The notes under the pieces: generated by a model
Database searches by the model: none
What the model was told of the DNA's origin: nothing
What the model saw: only the letters and a program-made list of their open reading frames with translations
NCBI GenBank assembly: GCA_023356605.1
Contig: JAKQYE010000007.1
Location: 1 to 55,655 of the forward strand
Reading direction: 5' to 3'
DNA: 55,655 nucleotides
DNA from: Trichodesmium sp. MAG_R02
GTDB taxonomy: Bacteria; Cyanobacteriota; Cyanobacteriia; Cyanobacteriales; Microcoleaceae
Made by a program: the position numbers and the translations under genes
Shown here: positions 46,432 to 54,664 of the stretch, piece after piece
Numbering within the stretch: position 1 is the stretch's first letter
Layout of the letters: every line of letters starts with the position of its first letter

Positions 46432-46523
46432 CAGGACTTACGCAAATCAACCTTTAGAATACCATATGTAGGGGCGAATGGCATTCGCCCTAACCCTCAT
46501 GTAGTGCCAGTGCGTAAGTCCTG
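46432..46523. repeat. MITE family 4 copy
   Basis: A 92-bp element with ends CAGGACTTACGCA and TGCGTAAGTCCTG and an inner hairpin GGGCGAATGGCATTCGCCC. TTGAT occurs directly on both sides and may be the target duplication. It lies ~90 bp upstream of the M16 peptidase gene and could affect its expression. Confidence 0.7.
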
Positions 46524-46611
46524 TTGATGATAGAAAAAACCTGTCAACTACCCCCCTTTTTTCTATTTTTTGTAATATATAGTTGAAGATATACCACAGA
46601 TAAAATTAAGA

Positions 46612-47907
46612 ATGACCTCAACTTTTGTTCTACCAACCCTCCCACATCTCAATGCTCCTACTATTCGCAAACTATCAAATGGACTAACCATTATCGCTGA
46701 ACACCTGCCAGTTGAAGCCGTTAATCTTAGTATTTGGCTCAACGTTGGCTCTGTCTTAGAATCTGAATCAATCAACGGTATGGCCCATTTTCTCGAACAT
46801 ATAATTTTCAAAGGTACCCCCAAACTTCCTAGTGGGGAATTTGAACGTTTAGTAGAACAACAAGGCGCCATAATGAATGCCGCTACTAGTCAAGACTACA
46901 CTCACTTTTACATTACCAGTGCTCCCAAATATTTTACTAAATTAGCACCTTTGCAATGGGAAGTACTCCTCAACCCCAGTATTGCTGATGATGCCTTTGA
47001 ACAAGAGCGGTCTGTTGTGCTTGAAGAAATTCGGCGCTCAGATGATAACCCTAACCATCGTTGTTACAGAAAAGTCATTGAAACAGCCTTTGAAAAATCA
47101 CCATTACGTCGCTCAGTATTAGGTTCAGCAGAAATTATCTCTCAACTACAACCTCAACAAATGCGTGATTTTCACCAGAACTGGTATAAACCGAATTTTA
47201 TGACGGCTACTGTAGTTGGAAATTTGCCAGTGGAAGAATTAATTGATATTGTTACAGACTCATTTACAGAAGCTAACAATAGTAACAATACTTCAGAAAC
47301 TTTGTTGTCACCTAATATGAATTTAACACCGGAGCCACCTTTTACGGAAATAGTTCGCCACGAACTGGTTGATGAAAGTCTTCAGCAAGCAAGGTTAATG
47401 ATGGTTTGGCGCGTGCCTGGGTTGACCGAATTATATGAAACTTATGCTTTAGATGTGTTGGCAACTATTTTGGGCCGGGGGAAAACTTCTCGCCTGGTCC
47501 GTGACTTACGGGAAGAACGAGGTTTAGTTTTTTCTATTGGTGTGAATAACACAAGTTATCGTCATCAAGGTTGTTTCTATATTTCTGCTATACTGGCAGA
47601 AGAAAATTTGGTGGAAGTCGAAGCAGCGATCGCTAATCACATTCATACTATTCAACAAGAGTCGGTAACAGAAGCAGAGATTAAGCGTATTCGGACATTA
47701 GTAGCAAAGAGATTTATTTTTGCTAATGAGACACCAAGCGATCGCGCAAATTTATATGGTTACTATCATTCATTAGTGGGAGACTTATTACCTGCTCTGA
47801 ATTATCCCCAGAATATCCAGGCATTTGAATCATCAGATATTCAACAAGCAGCATTGAAATATTTATCGACTGATGCTTATGGAGTAGTAGTGTTTCGACC
47901 TAAGTAA
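46612..47907 (+). CDS. M16 family zinc metallopeptidase (processing-peptidase-like)
   Basis: A 431-residue peptidase. The inverted zinc motif His59-x2-Glu62-His63 in MAHFLEHIIFKGT is complete, and Glu139 in VVLEEIRRSDDNP sits at the 76-residue spacing expected for the third ligand. The second M16 half (~200-425) has the pattern DVLATILGRGKTSRLVRDLR. The length equals that of single-repeat mitochondrial-processing-peptidase-like enzymes, which usually dimerise. Cyanobacterial genomes often have a second, adjacent M16 gene; none is here. It probably degrades or processes small peptides. No signal peptide is seen. Confidence 0.92.
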   Translation: MTSTFVLPTLPHLNAPTIRKLSNGLTIIAEHLPVEAVNLSIWLNVGSVLESESINGMAHFLEHIIFKGTPKLPSGEFERLVEQQGAIMNAATSQDYTHFYITSAPKYFTKLAPLQWEVLLNPSIADDAFEQERSVVLEEIRRSDDNPNHRCYRKVIETAFEKSPLRRSVLGSAEIISQLQPQQMRDFHQNWYKPNFMTATVVGNLPVEELIDIVTDSFTEANNSNNTSETLLSPNMNLTPEPPFTEIVRHELVDESLQQARLMMVWRVPGLTELYETYALDVLATILGRGKTSRLVRDLREERGLVFSIGVNNTSYRHQGCFYISAILAEENLVEVEAAIANHIHTIQQESVTEAEIKRIRTLVAKRFIFANETPSDRANLYGYYHSLVGDLLPALNYPQNIQAFESSDIQQAALKYLSTDAYGVVVFRPK

Positions 47908-48144
47908 ATCTTAAAGGTTAAATCCTGGACTGACTACCTTGAATGTTGCATTAGAAAAAAATTTTCTAAGTCTACTATAATAACACCAAAAAATCTAATG
48001 CACTATTTTAGCTTTATCAGTCCAGTATGGTTAGAAAACATCAGAATCAGGAATTACGCACCAACCACTATATCTAGTAGGGATTAAGGGCTGTTAACCC
48101 CTACAGATGGTGTATAGTTCAGGACTTACGAAGGCAAACTCCGC

Positions 48145-48207
48145 AAACCCGGTTTCTCGTAGATATTTATGTTTTAAAAACAATGATTTACTGTCTTAAC
48201 CGGGTTT
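48145..48207. repeat. Inverted repeat AAACCCGGTT / AACCGGGTTT
   Basis: AAACCCGGTTTCT at 48145 and the inverted AACCGGGTTT at 48198 flank ~43 bp. Fragments of family 4 ends (CAGGAATTACGCA at 48048 and CAGGACTTACG at 48122) lie next to it. Repeats of this type are common in cyanobacterial intergenic DNA. Confidence 0.5.
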
Positions 48208-48352
48208 CTTTGGGTAAGTAATGAATCTATTAGTCATCATCATAAGTTTTACAAGATAATTATAGATTATAAAAGATAATCATAGATTTTGTCAAGCTAT
48301 TATTTACCCTATTTTTATTTGGTCTGAAATGTTAATATTTTCTGGAAAGAGG

Positions 48353-48434
48353 ATAGGCTATGGCCAATAGACAAGAATTTTGGAGTTGACTTCTAGTTTT
48401 TGAATTTTCACAACAACCTATTTGAGGTTGCTAT
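48353..48434. repeat. Truncated MITE family 2 copy
   Basis: GACTTCTAGTTTTTGAATTT and the right end TATTTGAGGTTGCTA match one half of family 2. The left end is missing. Confidence 0.5.
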
Positions 48435-48492
48435 AACTTCAAAGGGCAGGAGAATTAAAAAAATTACACTGAACACAGAATAGATTAAAATC

Positions 48493-49041
48493 ATGAATCA
48501 TAAATATTTTCAACAATTTCTCTGGATTATGGCAATATTTTTGAGTAGTTGTAATTCCCAAAAGTTAATCCAAAATGTTTCAGAAATACCAAAAAATATA
48601 GATCCAAAAAAAATCAATATTTTCACATCAAATACAACAGTTTCACAAAATATGAATGAGTTAGAAAAATCTGTATTTGCCGGAATAAATAAGTATCGAA
48701 AATCTCGAAATTTACCCATGCTCCAGTGGGATGGTAATATAGCTCAAGAATCAAGAATTCATGCTCAACAAATGGCTACGAGAAAAACAACTTTTAGCCA
48801 TGATGGATTTAAAAAAAGAGTAGAAATAATCAGTCAAAAAATACCTTACAAAGCTGCTGCTGAAAACATAGCTGTTAATATGGGTTTTAGCAATCCTGGA
48901 GAAAAAGCTGTTGTCGGCTGGATTAATAGTCCTGGTCATCATAAAAATATAGTAGGCGACTTTAATTTGACTGGTATTGGTATTGCTAAAAATAATGAAG
49001 GAAAATATTACTTCAATCAAATTTTTATTAAGACTAGATAG
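48493..49041 (+). CDS. CAP (SCP/PR-1) domain lipoprotein
   Basis: A 182-residue protein. The signal peptide ends in a lipobox FLSSC with Cys20, so it is probably a membrane-anchored lipoprotein. After a ~40-residue linker, the CAP domain (~58-180) has NKYRKSRNLPMLQWDGNIAQ, SHDGFKKRVEII, AAENIAVNMGF, GWINSPGHHKNIVGDFNLTG and GIGIAKNNEGKYYFNQIFIK, with the conserved His and Glu. Bacterial CAP proteins are extracellular, and some have protease or lipid-binding activity; none is proven here. Confidence 0.9.
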   Translation: MNHKYFQQFLWIMAIFLSSCNSQKLIQNVSEIPKNIDPKKINIFTSNTTVSQNMNELEKSVFAGINKYRKSRNLPMLQWDGNIAQESRIHAQQMATRKTTFSHDGFKKRVEIISQKIPYKAAAENIAVNMGFSNPGEKAVVGWINSPGHHKNIVGDFNLTGIGIAKNNEGKYYFNQIFIKTR

Positions 49042-49246
49042 AAAGGAGAAGTATGAGTTATAATTACTAAATTTGAAAGTTTGCCCAACTTTTATTTTGA
49101 TTATATAGTAATTCTAAATTCAATTCCCTATGTAAAATCACTCTTTAATTCTTAAAAAATAGCTTCAACTCCTATTCCTTTTGCCTCTTGCCTCCTGCTT
49201 GCTGCTTCCCGCCTTACAAAAAAATATTATTACTTGAGTCTCTGAT

Positions 49247-49522
49247 ATGAAAAATCCCAATATCACAATCACTTTGAAACTATTCGCAGCTTACCAAGAA
49301 GCTTACAAAGTTCCCGAACTCCAACTTAGCATCTCCCCTGGAACAACTGTATCTCAACTCTTAGACAACATCATCAGCCAACACTCTGAACTAGAAAAGT
49401 GGCGGCATATTACAAAATTTGGCATCAACCTCAACTTTGTCCCTCCAGAAACCATTCTCCAAGACGGGGACGAAGTAGTGCTTATTCCTCCAGTTAGTGG
49501 TGGCCAATACAATGAGTATTAA
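49247..49522 (+). CDS. ThiS/MoaD-family sulfur-carrier-like protein with C-terminal extension
   Basis: A 91-residue beta-grasp protein: ITLKLFAAYQEAYKVPELQL, then a C-terminal DGDEVVLIPPVSGG followed by QYNEY. In active sulfur carriers the chain ends in Gly-Gly, which is adenylated and turned into a thiocarboxylate. Here five residues follow, so it would need trimming by a JAMM-type protease, as described for QbsE/CysO-like systems, or it does not act as a carrier. It is 500 bp upstream of thrC. A second member at 51756 ends directly in GG. Confidence 0.82.
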   Translation: MKNPNITITLKLFAAYQEAYKVPELQLSISPGTTVSQLLDNIISQHSELEKWRHITKFGINLNFVPPETILQDGDEVVLIPPVSGGQYNEY

Positions 49523-49919
49523 CACTTATTAACAATGGGCAATAGAGCCTTATCTACTGAGGGGTATCTCCCAATGTTTATAAGGAAATATTATAAACTG
49601 TTTGACTATTTATATGGCCCAGGTTATGGGCAGTCAGAGAAGCTCTTAACTATTTGATCGGGGATAGGGTCACTTATCAGATAATGGGCCCCAGCATGAT
49701 CTAGTTTGACTATAAATATAAACCTCAATAGCTTTAGAATTTAGATATTTTTTTTTTAGAAAATATAATTTCTGGTGTATCTAGCCATAGGCAATAGAAT
49801 TGATATTAACTATATACCACAAAAAGCTACACTTTTCAGACAAAATACATATACATTCAAATGAAAATATCTTATTTATATGTAGCATTGACTTAAGGAA
49901 TAAAAAAATAAAATTCAAT

Positions 49920-49938
49920 CCCGACTATTTTTGTCGGG
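49920..49938. promoter_or_regulatory. Small hairpin just upstream of the thrC promoter
   Basis: CCCGACTATTTTTGTCGGG forms a 6-bp stem with GC pairs, five bases before the -35 box. It could be an operator site or the end of an upstream transcript; there is no T-run after it. Confidence 0.35.
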
Positions 49939-49943
49939 TATCG

Positions 49944-49972
49944 TTGACAGTGATTTTAAGCCATGCTACGAT
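49944..49972 (+). promoter_or_regulatory. Predicted sigma70-type promoter of thrC
   Basis: TTGACA (49944-49949), a 17-bp spacer and TACGAT (49967-49972) match the consensus closely. They lie ~50 bp before the thrC ATG. A good ribosome-binding site, AAGGAG, precedes the start codon. I see no leader long enough for a riboswitch. Confidence 0.6.
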
Positions 49973-50021
49973 CTAAATCCATACTGGACAACTCTAAAAA
50001 GTGAAGTAAGGAGTAAAGACT

Positions 50022-51335
50022 ATGACTCAAGTCACAAAAACTCATAACCAAATCAAAACTACAAACACGGCTATAGAGAACCTAAAGTGTAAAGAATGTG
50101 GAGAGGAGTATCCTTTAGAAGCAAAACATATATGTGAAGACGTATGTTTTGGCCCTCTGGAAGTTAAATATGATTATGAAAAGCTTAGTCAAATAGTCAG
50201 TAGAGCAGTTATTGAAGCAGGTCCTCAGTCTATCTGGCGTTATCGTCATTTCTTACCAGTAACAACAGACAACTTTATAGATGTCGGAACAGGCATGACC
50301 CCCCTAGTAAAATCAGAACGTTTGGCACGTCGCTTGGGTTTAAAAAATCTCTATATTAAAAATGATGCAGTAAATATGCCTACCCTGAGTTTCAAAGATA
50401 GGGTAGTATCAGTTGCTCTGAGTCGCGCTAGAGAACTAGGTTTCTCTACAGTATCCTGTGCAAGTACAGGGAACCTAGCTAACTCTACCGCAGCGATCGC
50501 GGCGAAGGCTGGACTAGAATGTTGTGTATTTATTCCTGCTGACTTAGAAGCAGGTAAAGTTCTTGGCACTTTAATTTATAACCCAACAGTTATGGCAGTT
50601 AAAGGGAACTATGACCAAGTAAACCGGCTTTGTTGTGAAGTAGCAAATAGTTACGGTTGGGGCTTTGTAAATATTAATCTCCGTCCTTACTATTCGGAAG
50701 GTTCAAAAACTCTTGGTTTTGAAGTGGCCGAACAACTAGGATGGCAACTACCAGATCATGTGGTTGCTCCTATTGCTTCTGGTTCCCTCTACACCAAAAT
50801 CTACAAAGGGTTTCAAGAGTTTGTCAAAGTAGGTTTAGTAGAAGATAAAGCGGTTCGTTTTAGTGGAGCACAAGCTGAAGGTTGTTCTCCAGTGGCTCAA
50901 GCATTTAAGGAAGGTCGTGATTTTATTAATCCGGTTAAACCTAATACTATTGCTAAGTCTATTGCTATTGGCAACCCTGCAGATGGTATCTACGCATTAG
51001 AACTAGCTCGTAAAACAAACGGCAATATTGAATCTGTGAATGATGCTGAAGTGATTGAAGGTATCAAACTATTAGCAGAAACAGAAGGTATCTTTACTGA
51101 AACAGCAGGTGGTACAACTATTGCTGTATTGAAAAAATTAGTAGAGGCAGGTAAGATTGACCCTGAAGAGACTACTGTTGCTTATATCACAGGTAATGGC
51201 TTAAAGACTCAAGAGGCGGTACAAGGTTATATTGGCCAACCTCTAACAATAGAAGCAAAATTGGATAGTTTTGAGAAGGCATGGGAACGGGCTCAAAGAT
51301 TAGAACGTCTAGACTGGCAGCAAGTTTTGGTATAA
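50022..51335 (+). CDS. thrC: Threonine synthase
   Basis: A 437-residue PLP enzyme converting O-phosphohomoserine to threonine. The N-terminus has a rubredoxin-like zinc ribbon (CKECGEEY..CEDVC, residues 23-42), typical of the cyanobacterial/archaeal class. The PLP lysine is Lys125 in TLSFKDRVVS. The phosphate-binding and Ser/Thr-rich loops ASTGNLANSTAAIAAKAG and TAGGTTIAVLKKL are present. The length is normal. It has its own promoter. Its flanking ThiS/MoaD-like genes suggest a link with sulfur amino-acid metabolism, which shares the phosphohomoserine branch point. Confidence 0.93.
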   Translation: MTQVTKTHNQIKTTNTAIENLKCKECGEEYPLEAKHICEDVCFGPLEVKYDYEKLSQIVSRAVIEAGPQSIWRYRHFLPVTTDNFIDVGTGMTPLVKSERLARRLGLKNLYIKNDAVNMPTLSFKDRVVSVALSRARELGFSTVSCASTGNLANSTAAIAAKAGLECCVFIPADLEAGKVLGTLIYNPTVMAVKGNYDQVNRLCCEVANSYGWGFVNINLRPYYSEGSKTLGFEVAEQLGWQLPDHVVAPIASGSLYTKIYKGFQEFVKVGLVEDKAVRFSGAQAEGCSPVAQAFKEGRDFINPVKPNTIAKSIAIGNPADGIYALELARKTNGNIESVNDAEVIEGIKLLAETEGIFTETAGGTTIAVLKKLVEAGKIDPEETTVAYITGNGLKTQEAVQGYIGQPLTIEAKLDSFEKAWERAQRLERLDWQQVLV

Positions 51336-51345
51336 ATTTTCTCCT

Positions 51346-51372
51346 CTAGGGGTTTAAATACCAGACCCCTAG
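51346..51372 (+). terminator. Hairpin after thrC
   Basis: CTAGGGGT (51346-51353) pairs with ACCCCTAG (51365-51372), 10 bp after the thrC stop. There is no clear T-run, so it is a weak intrinsic terminator or a 3'-end stabilising stem. Confidence 0.4.
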
Positions 51373-51389
51373 GAAACTAAAATCATATA

Positions 51390-51646
51390 TATCAATCCTA
51401 TTTTTAGGTAGTCCAAAACCTTGCCACTTTTTGGGAATAGGGAATAGGGAATATAGTAATCCTATTTTATTCGTGGCAAAAATCCCACTGCTTTTTAGGG
51501 AACAGGGAACAGGGAATAGAGAATAGGTAGGAGTTTTAAAAGTTTTATTTACTTTTTGATTTGTCGCAACCTATGCGCGGACTGCTATGGTTTTGGAATT
51601 TATTTCTAGTTTTTTGATTTTTACAACTGTTTGATAGGATTAATAT
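51390..51646. repeat. MITE family 2 element interrupted by another family 2 element (outer copy)
   Basis: The outer halves read TATCAATCC...TTTTTGGGAATAGGGAATA on the left and GGTTTTGGAATTTATTTCTA...GGATTAATATA on the right, which together reconstitute a family 2 element of subtype a. The inner copy at 51454-51597 sits in its middle. Confidence 0.6.
51454..51597. repeat. Inner, nested MITE family 2 element (subtype b)
   Basis: It runs from TAGTAATCC to GCGCGGACTGCTA, 144 bp, with TA on the left (51452-51453) and TG on the right where TA is expected. The core is like the copies at 23587 and 26071. Being inside a subtype a element, it must be the younger insertion. Confidence 0.65.
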
Positions 51647-51755
51647 ATTGGGCTTTGAAAGATAATTTTTTTCTCAAAAAGATGGCTAGATAATTGAACT
51701 AAGTATAGTCATAAATGTCTGCAAATAATATCTATAAAAATAAATTAGTTAAGTT

Positions 51756-52031
51756 ATGGCAATTAAAGTTTTAATTCCTACTGCATTACAAAAATTCACC
51801 AACAATGAACCACAAATTGAATGTAGTGCTAGTAATATTTTAGAATTAATTGAGTCTCTAGAAGCAAAATATCCTGGTATAAAAAAAAGTCTTTGTGATG
51901 ACCAAGGGGCACCAAGGAGATTTTTAAATTTCTACGTTAATAGTGAAGATATTAGGTTTTTAGAAGGAACAAAAACATCTATAAAAGATGGGGATGAAGT
52001 TAGTATTGTTCCTGCTGTTGCTGGAGGTTGA
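51756..52031 (+). CDS. ThiS/MoaD-family sulfur carrier protein
   Basis: A 91-residue beta-grasp protein: [20 protein letters not shown], then [20 protein letters not shown], and a C-terminus [14 protein letters not shown]. The free Gly-Gly end fits a functional sulfur carrier activated by an E1-like (MoeB/ThiF) enzyme. It is 420 bp downstream of thrC, with MITEs in between. A role in thiocarboxylate-based cysteine or methionine synthesis is possible, as for CysO; molybdopterin MoaD is less likely because no mo-cofactor genes are near. Confidence 0.85.
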   Translation: MAIKVLIPTALQKFTNNEPQIECSASNILELIESLEAKYPGIKKSLCDDQGAPRRFLNFYVNSEDIRFLEGTKTSIKDGDEVSIVPAVAGG

Positions 52032-52284
52032 GTTAGTTGGGGAAAAAAGTGTTTGAAAAACTACTAGCGTGGGGACCCCCTGTGAAAGTATTAGGCGATC
52101 GCTCTTGCCTAATACAGAACTTACCTCTAAAGCTTACATTATGGCTGCTGAGGATTATACCTAGGTAGTTTTCATTGCAATAGCAGTGGGCAGAAAGCTC
52201 CTAACACAGATGAAGTTAAAATCCCGCCCTGTTTCATAAAAGCAGCGTCGGGAGAATATCAATTTCGTTAAGAGACAAGGTAGT

Positions 52285-52301
52285 GGGAGCATCTTGCTCC
52301 C
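52285..52301. repeat. Palindrome GGGAGCATCTTGCTCCC
   Basis: A 7-bp stem with a 3-base centre. A similar GAGCAAGATGCTCGC occurs at ~43149-43163. It is a small interspersed palindrome of unknown role. Confidence 0.5.
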
Positions 52302-52401
52302 GTACTATTATATTTACCATTACTATGGAAGAGAGCCGAAACCTATAATAGAAGGGTTTGACTATTCATACCTTGTACATTATTACTGTTTTTCATAGAT
52401 A

Positions 52402-52490
52402 TAGTTATTTAAAATAACAATGGAAAACTTTTTATGCTGAAACCTAGTTATAGCATAAAGCACTTGTTTCAATCTAAATTAAAATAACTA
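52402..52490. repeat. MITE family 1, copy F (reverse orientation)
   Basis: An 89-bp element with ends TAGTTATTTAAAATAACAAT and ...AATTAAAATAACTA, and TA at 52400-52401 and 52491-52492. The block CTTGTTTCAATCTAAATTAA is the inverse of copies A and B. Otherwise 52032-52567 is without a visible gene. Confidence 0.75.
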
Positions 52491-52567
52491 TATCCCAAAG
52501 TTTGGTCTAGTCGAAGGAATAGTATATCATAGCTGCTGATTACTATTTCCTATTATATAAAGCTTAT

Positions 52568-53596
52568 ATGGAACTAAAAGACTTTCTGGGGACAGACCTT
52601 AAATACGACGTAAAAACCCTCTCTGATGATAAACACTTAACTTGCGAGATTCAGGCCATACTAATTGACCTAAATATGCTTAACCCTCCAGTCGATGGCA
52701 TATTTGGCCCATTAACCACAGCAGCACTTCATCGGTTTCAAGTCGAGCAAAAAAGTGGTGAACCTGGATATTTAGGAGCAAAAACTATCAAAAAATTGTT
52801 GGATGCAAAAGAAGCAAATATTCCGGCAGCTCCAATCATATTAAAGACCACAAAAGAGACTATTCTGAAATCAAGACCGCTTAAATCTTCTCTATTAACT
52901 GATTCAGAAAAACATCAGATCTCTGCTAATCAAGAATTTGAACTTCTAGCTTATGTTCTAGTAAGAAACTACTTCCGGGTTGCTTTTCGTAGCTATAAAT
53001 ACAACAGTTTAGGAGTTTGGTATATCCATGAAACAAATATTGAAATTTATGAAAATAATCAAGTTGTACATCCCAAGCTCAAACCAGAAAATATCAGAAT
53101 AAAAGTTCCGTACAAACGAAAAGGAGATGATTGGTATAATCCTACAGGTATATGTAATATTACTTCAATCGCTTCATGTTTAGAATTTTTAGAGGCAAAT
53201 CGTAAGTCGAATTATGGTAAATTTGAAGATGAACTTTATGAATATGCTCTAAGTCAAGGTTACAGTCGTCATAATCCATATCATTTAGTTAAGATTGTTA
53301 GAGATTATGGATGTAGGGATACTTTTAAGACTCATGCCACTATTCAAGAAGTTCAAGACTCTTTAATAGCAGGAAGTCCTGTAGCTATACACAGCTATTT
53401 TACTTCCTTTGGTCATTTAATTGTTGGTGTTGGTTTTGATAATGAAGGATTATTTATCCATGACCCATACGGGGAATGGTCTTCTACTGAATATCGTATT
53501 GACCTAAGTGGCGCTTATCTGCATTATTCTTATGAGTTAATTCGTAATGCTTGTATGCCAGATGGTAATTTATGGGTACATTTTATTTCAAAGTAG
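52568..53596 (+). CDS. Peptidoglycan-binding protein with C39-like cysteine peptidase domain
   Basis: A 342-residue protein. A PG_binding_1 domain lies at ~20-80 (PPVDGIFGPLTTAALHRFQV). A middle SH3-like part (~95-175) follows. The papain-like C39_2 domain (~180-342) has Cys196 in NPTGICNITSIASCL, His283 in FGHLIVGVGFDN and Asp299 in IHDPYGEW as the likely catalytic triad. No clear signal peptide is seen, so export may use another route. It probably cleaves peptide bonds in or near cell-wall peptides. It follows a MITE and has its own upstream region. Confidence 0.82.
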   Translation: MELKDFLGTDLKYDVKTLSDDKHLTCEIQAILIDLNMLNPPVDGIFGPLTTAALHRFQVEQKSGEPGYLGAKTIKKLLDAKEANIPAAPIILKTTKETILKSRPLKSSLLTDSEKHQISANQEFELLAYVLVRNYFRVAFRSYKYNSLGVWYIHETNIEIYENNQVVHPKLKPENIRIKVPYKRKGDDWYNPTGICNITSIASCLEFLEANRKSNYGKFEDELYEYALSQGYSRHNPYHLVKIVRDYGCRDTFKTHATIQEVQDSLIAGSPVAIHSYFTSFGHLIVGVGFDNEGLFIHDPYGEWSSTEYRIDLSGAYLHYSYELIRNACMPDGNLWVHFISK

Positions 53597-53871
53597 AAGC
53601 GATCGCGATACATAGACTATTAATAGTTATTATTAATAATAGAGGCTGAAATAAACTCTTTCCTCAAAGAACATCATTTCTTCCCGTACAAAACACCTCA
53701 GGTAGTCTCTCTAGTCTCACTACTTCAATAGTGTTTTGTGCTTGAGCAGCTTGCAAAGCTGAGAACAATTCTATACTTAACTGAGTGGTAATAACGCTCA
53801 GGAATAATTTGCGAGAATAAAGTTTAGTATTTATGGCTGCAAGCGATCGCCAAACCGGAAAAGGATAGATA

Positions 53872-54005
53872 TAGCAATTCTATTTTATTTATGTTGAAAA
53901 TCCTGCCACTTTTTGAGAATAGGTAATGGTGTAATGGTAAATAGGGAAGAGTTTCAGAATTTATTTCTAGTTTTTAAATTGTCACAACCTAGGAGGGGAT
54001 TGCTA
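53872..54005. repeat. MITE family 2 copy (subtype a)
   Basis: A 134-bp element, TAGCAATTC...GGGGATTGCTA, with TA at 53870-53871 and 54006-54007. Between 53597 and 53871 I see only a possible coding relic on the minus strand (FSALQAAQAQNTIEVVRLER), which I cannot identify. Confidence 0.65.
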
Positions 54006-54094
54006 TACAATTTGATACATTGTTTATAGCTACTGAAAAGCCGGCACAATTTTATTTTGTATTCATTAGCAGCATCTTCATTTCTGAGCTTAAC

Positions 54095-54190
54095 TCACTC
54101 TTTTTCTAGCTTTTCGATACGAGATTCCAGAGAAGCACCACTAGCATTAGTAGTAGAATTGATAGCTTCTTCAAGTCTAGTAAAAAACAT
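54095..54190 (-). CDS. 31-residue peptide gene with strong ribosome-binding site
   Basis: The frame starts MFFTRLEEAINSTTNASGAS and ends in an amphipathic charged helix ending LEKLEKE-like (ESRIEKLEKE). ACAGGAGATATCTAATT precedes the ATG, a better ribosome-binding site than most in this window. There is no match I recognise and no partner gene within 500 bp. It may be a real small protein or the kept start of a lost longer gene. Confidence 0.4.
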   Translation of the reverse strand: MFFTRLEEAINSTTNASGASLESRIEKLEKE

Positions 54191-54209
54191 AATTAGATAT
54201 CTCCTGTCA

Positions 54210-54590
54210 ATAATTAATAACTAACAATTAATAATTTATAAGCAAAGTTATAATATTTGATTAGTTAACAAATATAGCCGTAGTCAAAGCAGAAAAGCTT
54301 AGATATAGTCTAGCTAAATGGGATAATTATTATTCAGATTTATTATCATTATAAAGTAGTTTTTTTATTTGACAAGACGTCTTATATTTGACTGTTTTAT
54401 GGGAATAATTATTGTTTGAAAAGCAAAATTTATTAGTTAATAAAAAGGAATAACATTTGATAAATTGAGGAATACTAAAATCACAAAAAAGAATAATATT
54501 TAATCTGGATTTTGTCTTATAGTTTGTGTCTAATTCTATTCGTTGAATTTTATATTACAAATATATTACATTGATTTGAAAAAAATTTTC
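54210..54590. other. AT-rich intergenic region, no gene seen
   Basis: No ORF of note on either strand. ATTTGACAAGACGTCTTATATTTG at ~54368 has a small AAGACGTCTT palindrome that could be an operator, without further support. Confidence 0.3.
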
Positions 54591-54609
54591 GACTCGCCAG
54601 AGGCGAGAC
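54591..54609. promoter_or_regulatory. Hairpin downstream of the putative DGR variable region
   Basis: GACTCGCC-AGA-GGCGAGAC forms an 8-bp stem with one mismatch, ~55 bp past the stop of the FGE-domain gene. In known diversity-generating retroelements a GC-rich hairpin or cruciform lies just after the variable region and aids retrohoming. It may also simply be the gene's terminator; a T-run (TTTTCTCTCATGAG on one side, AAAATTTTT on the other) is present. Confidence 0.45.
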
Positions 54610-54664
54610 TCATGAGAGAAAAAAAAACACAGAGTAAAGGGCAAAAGAGGAAAAGAATAAAGGG

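Noticed and set aside
49523..50021. Riboswitch or attenuator in front of thrC
   Set aside because: The predicted promoter lies only ~50 bp from the start codon, leaving too short a leader. The hairpin is upstream of the promoter.
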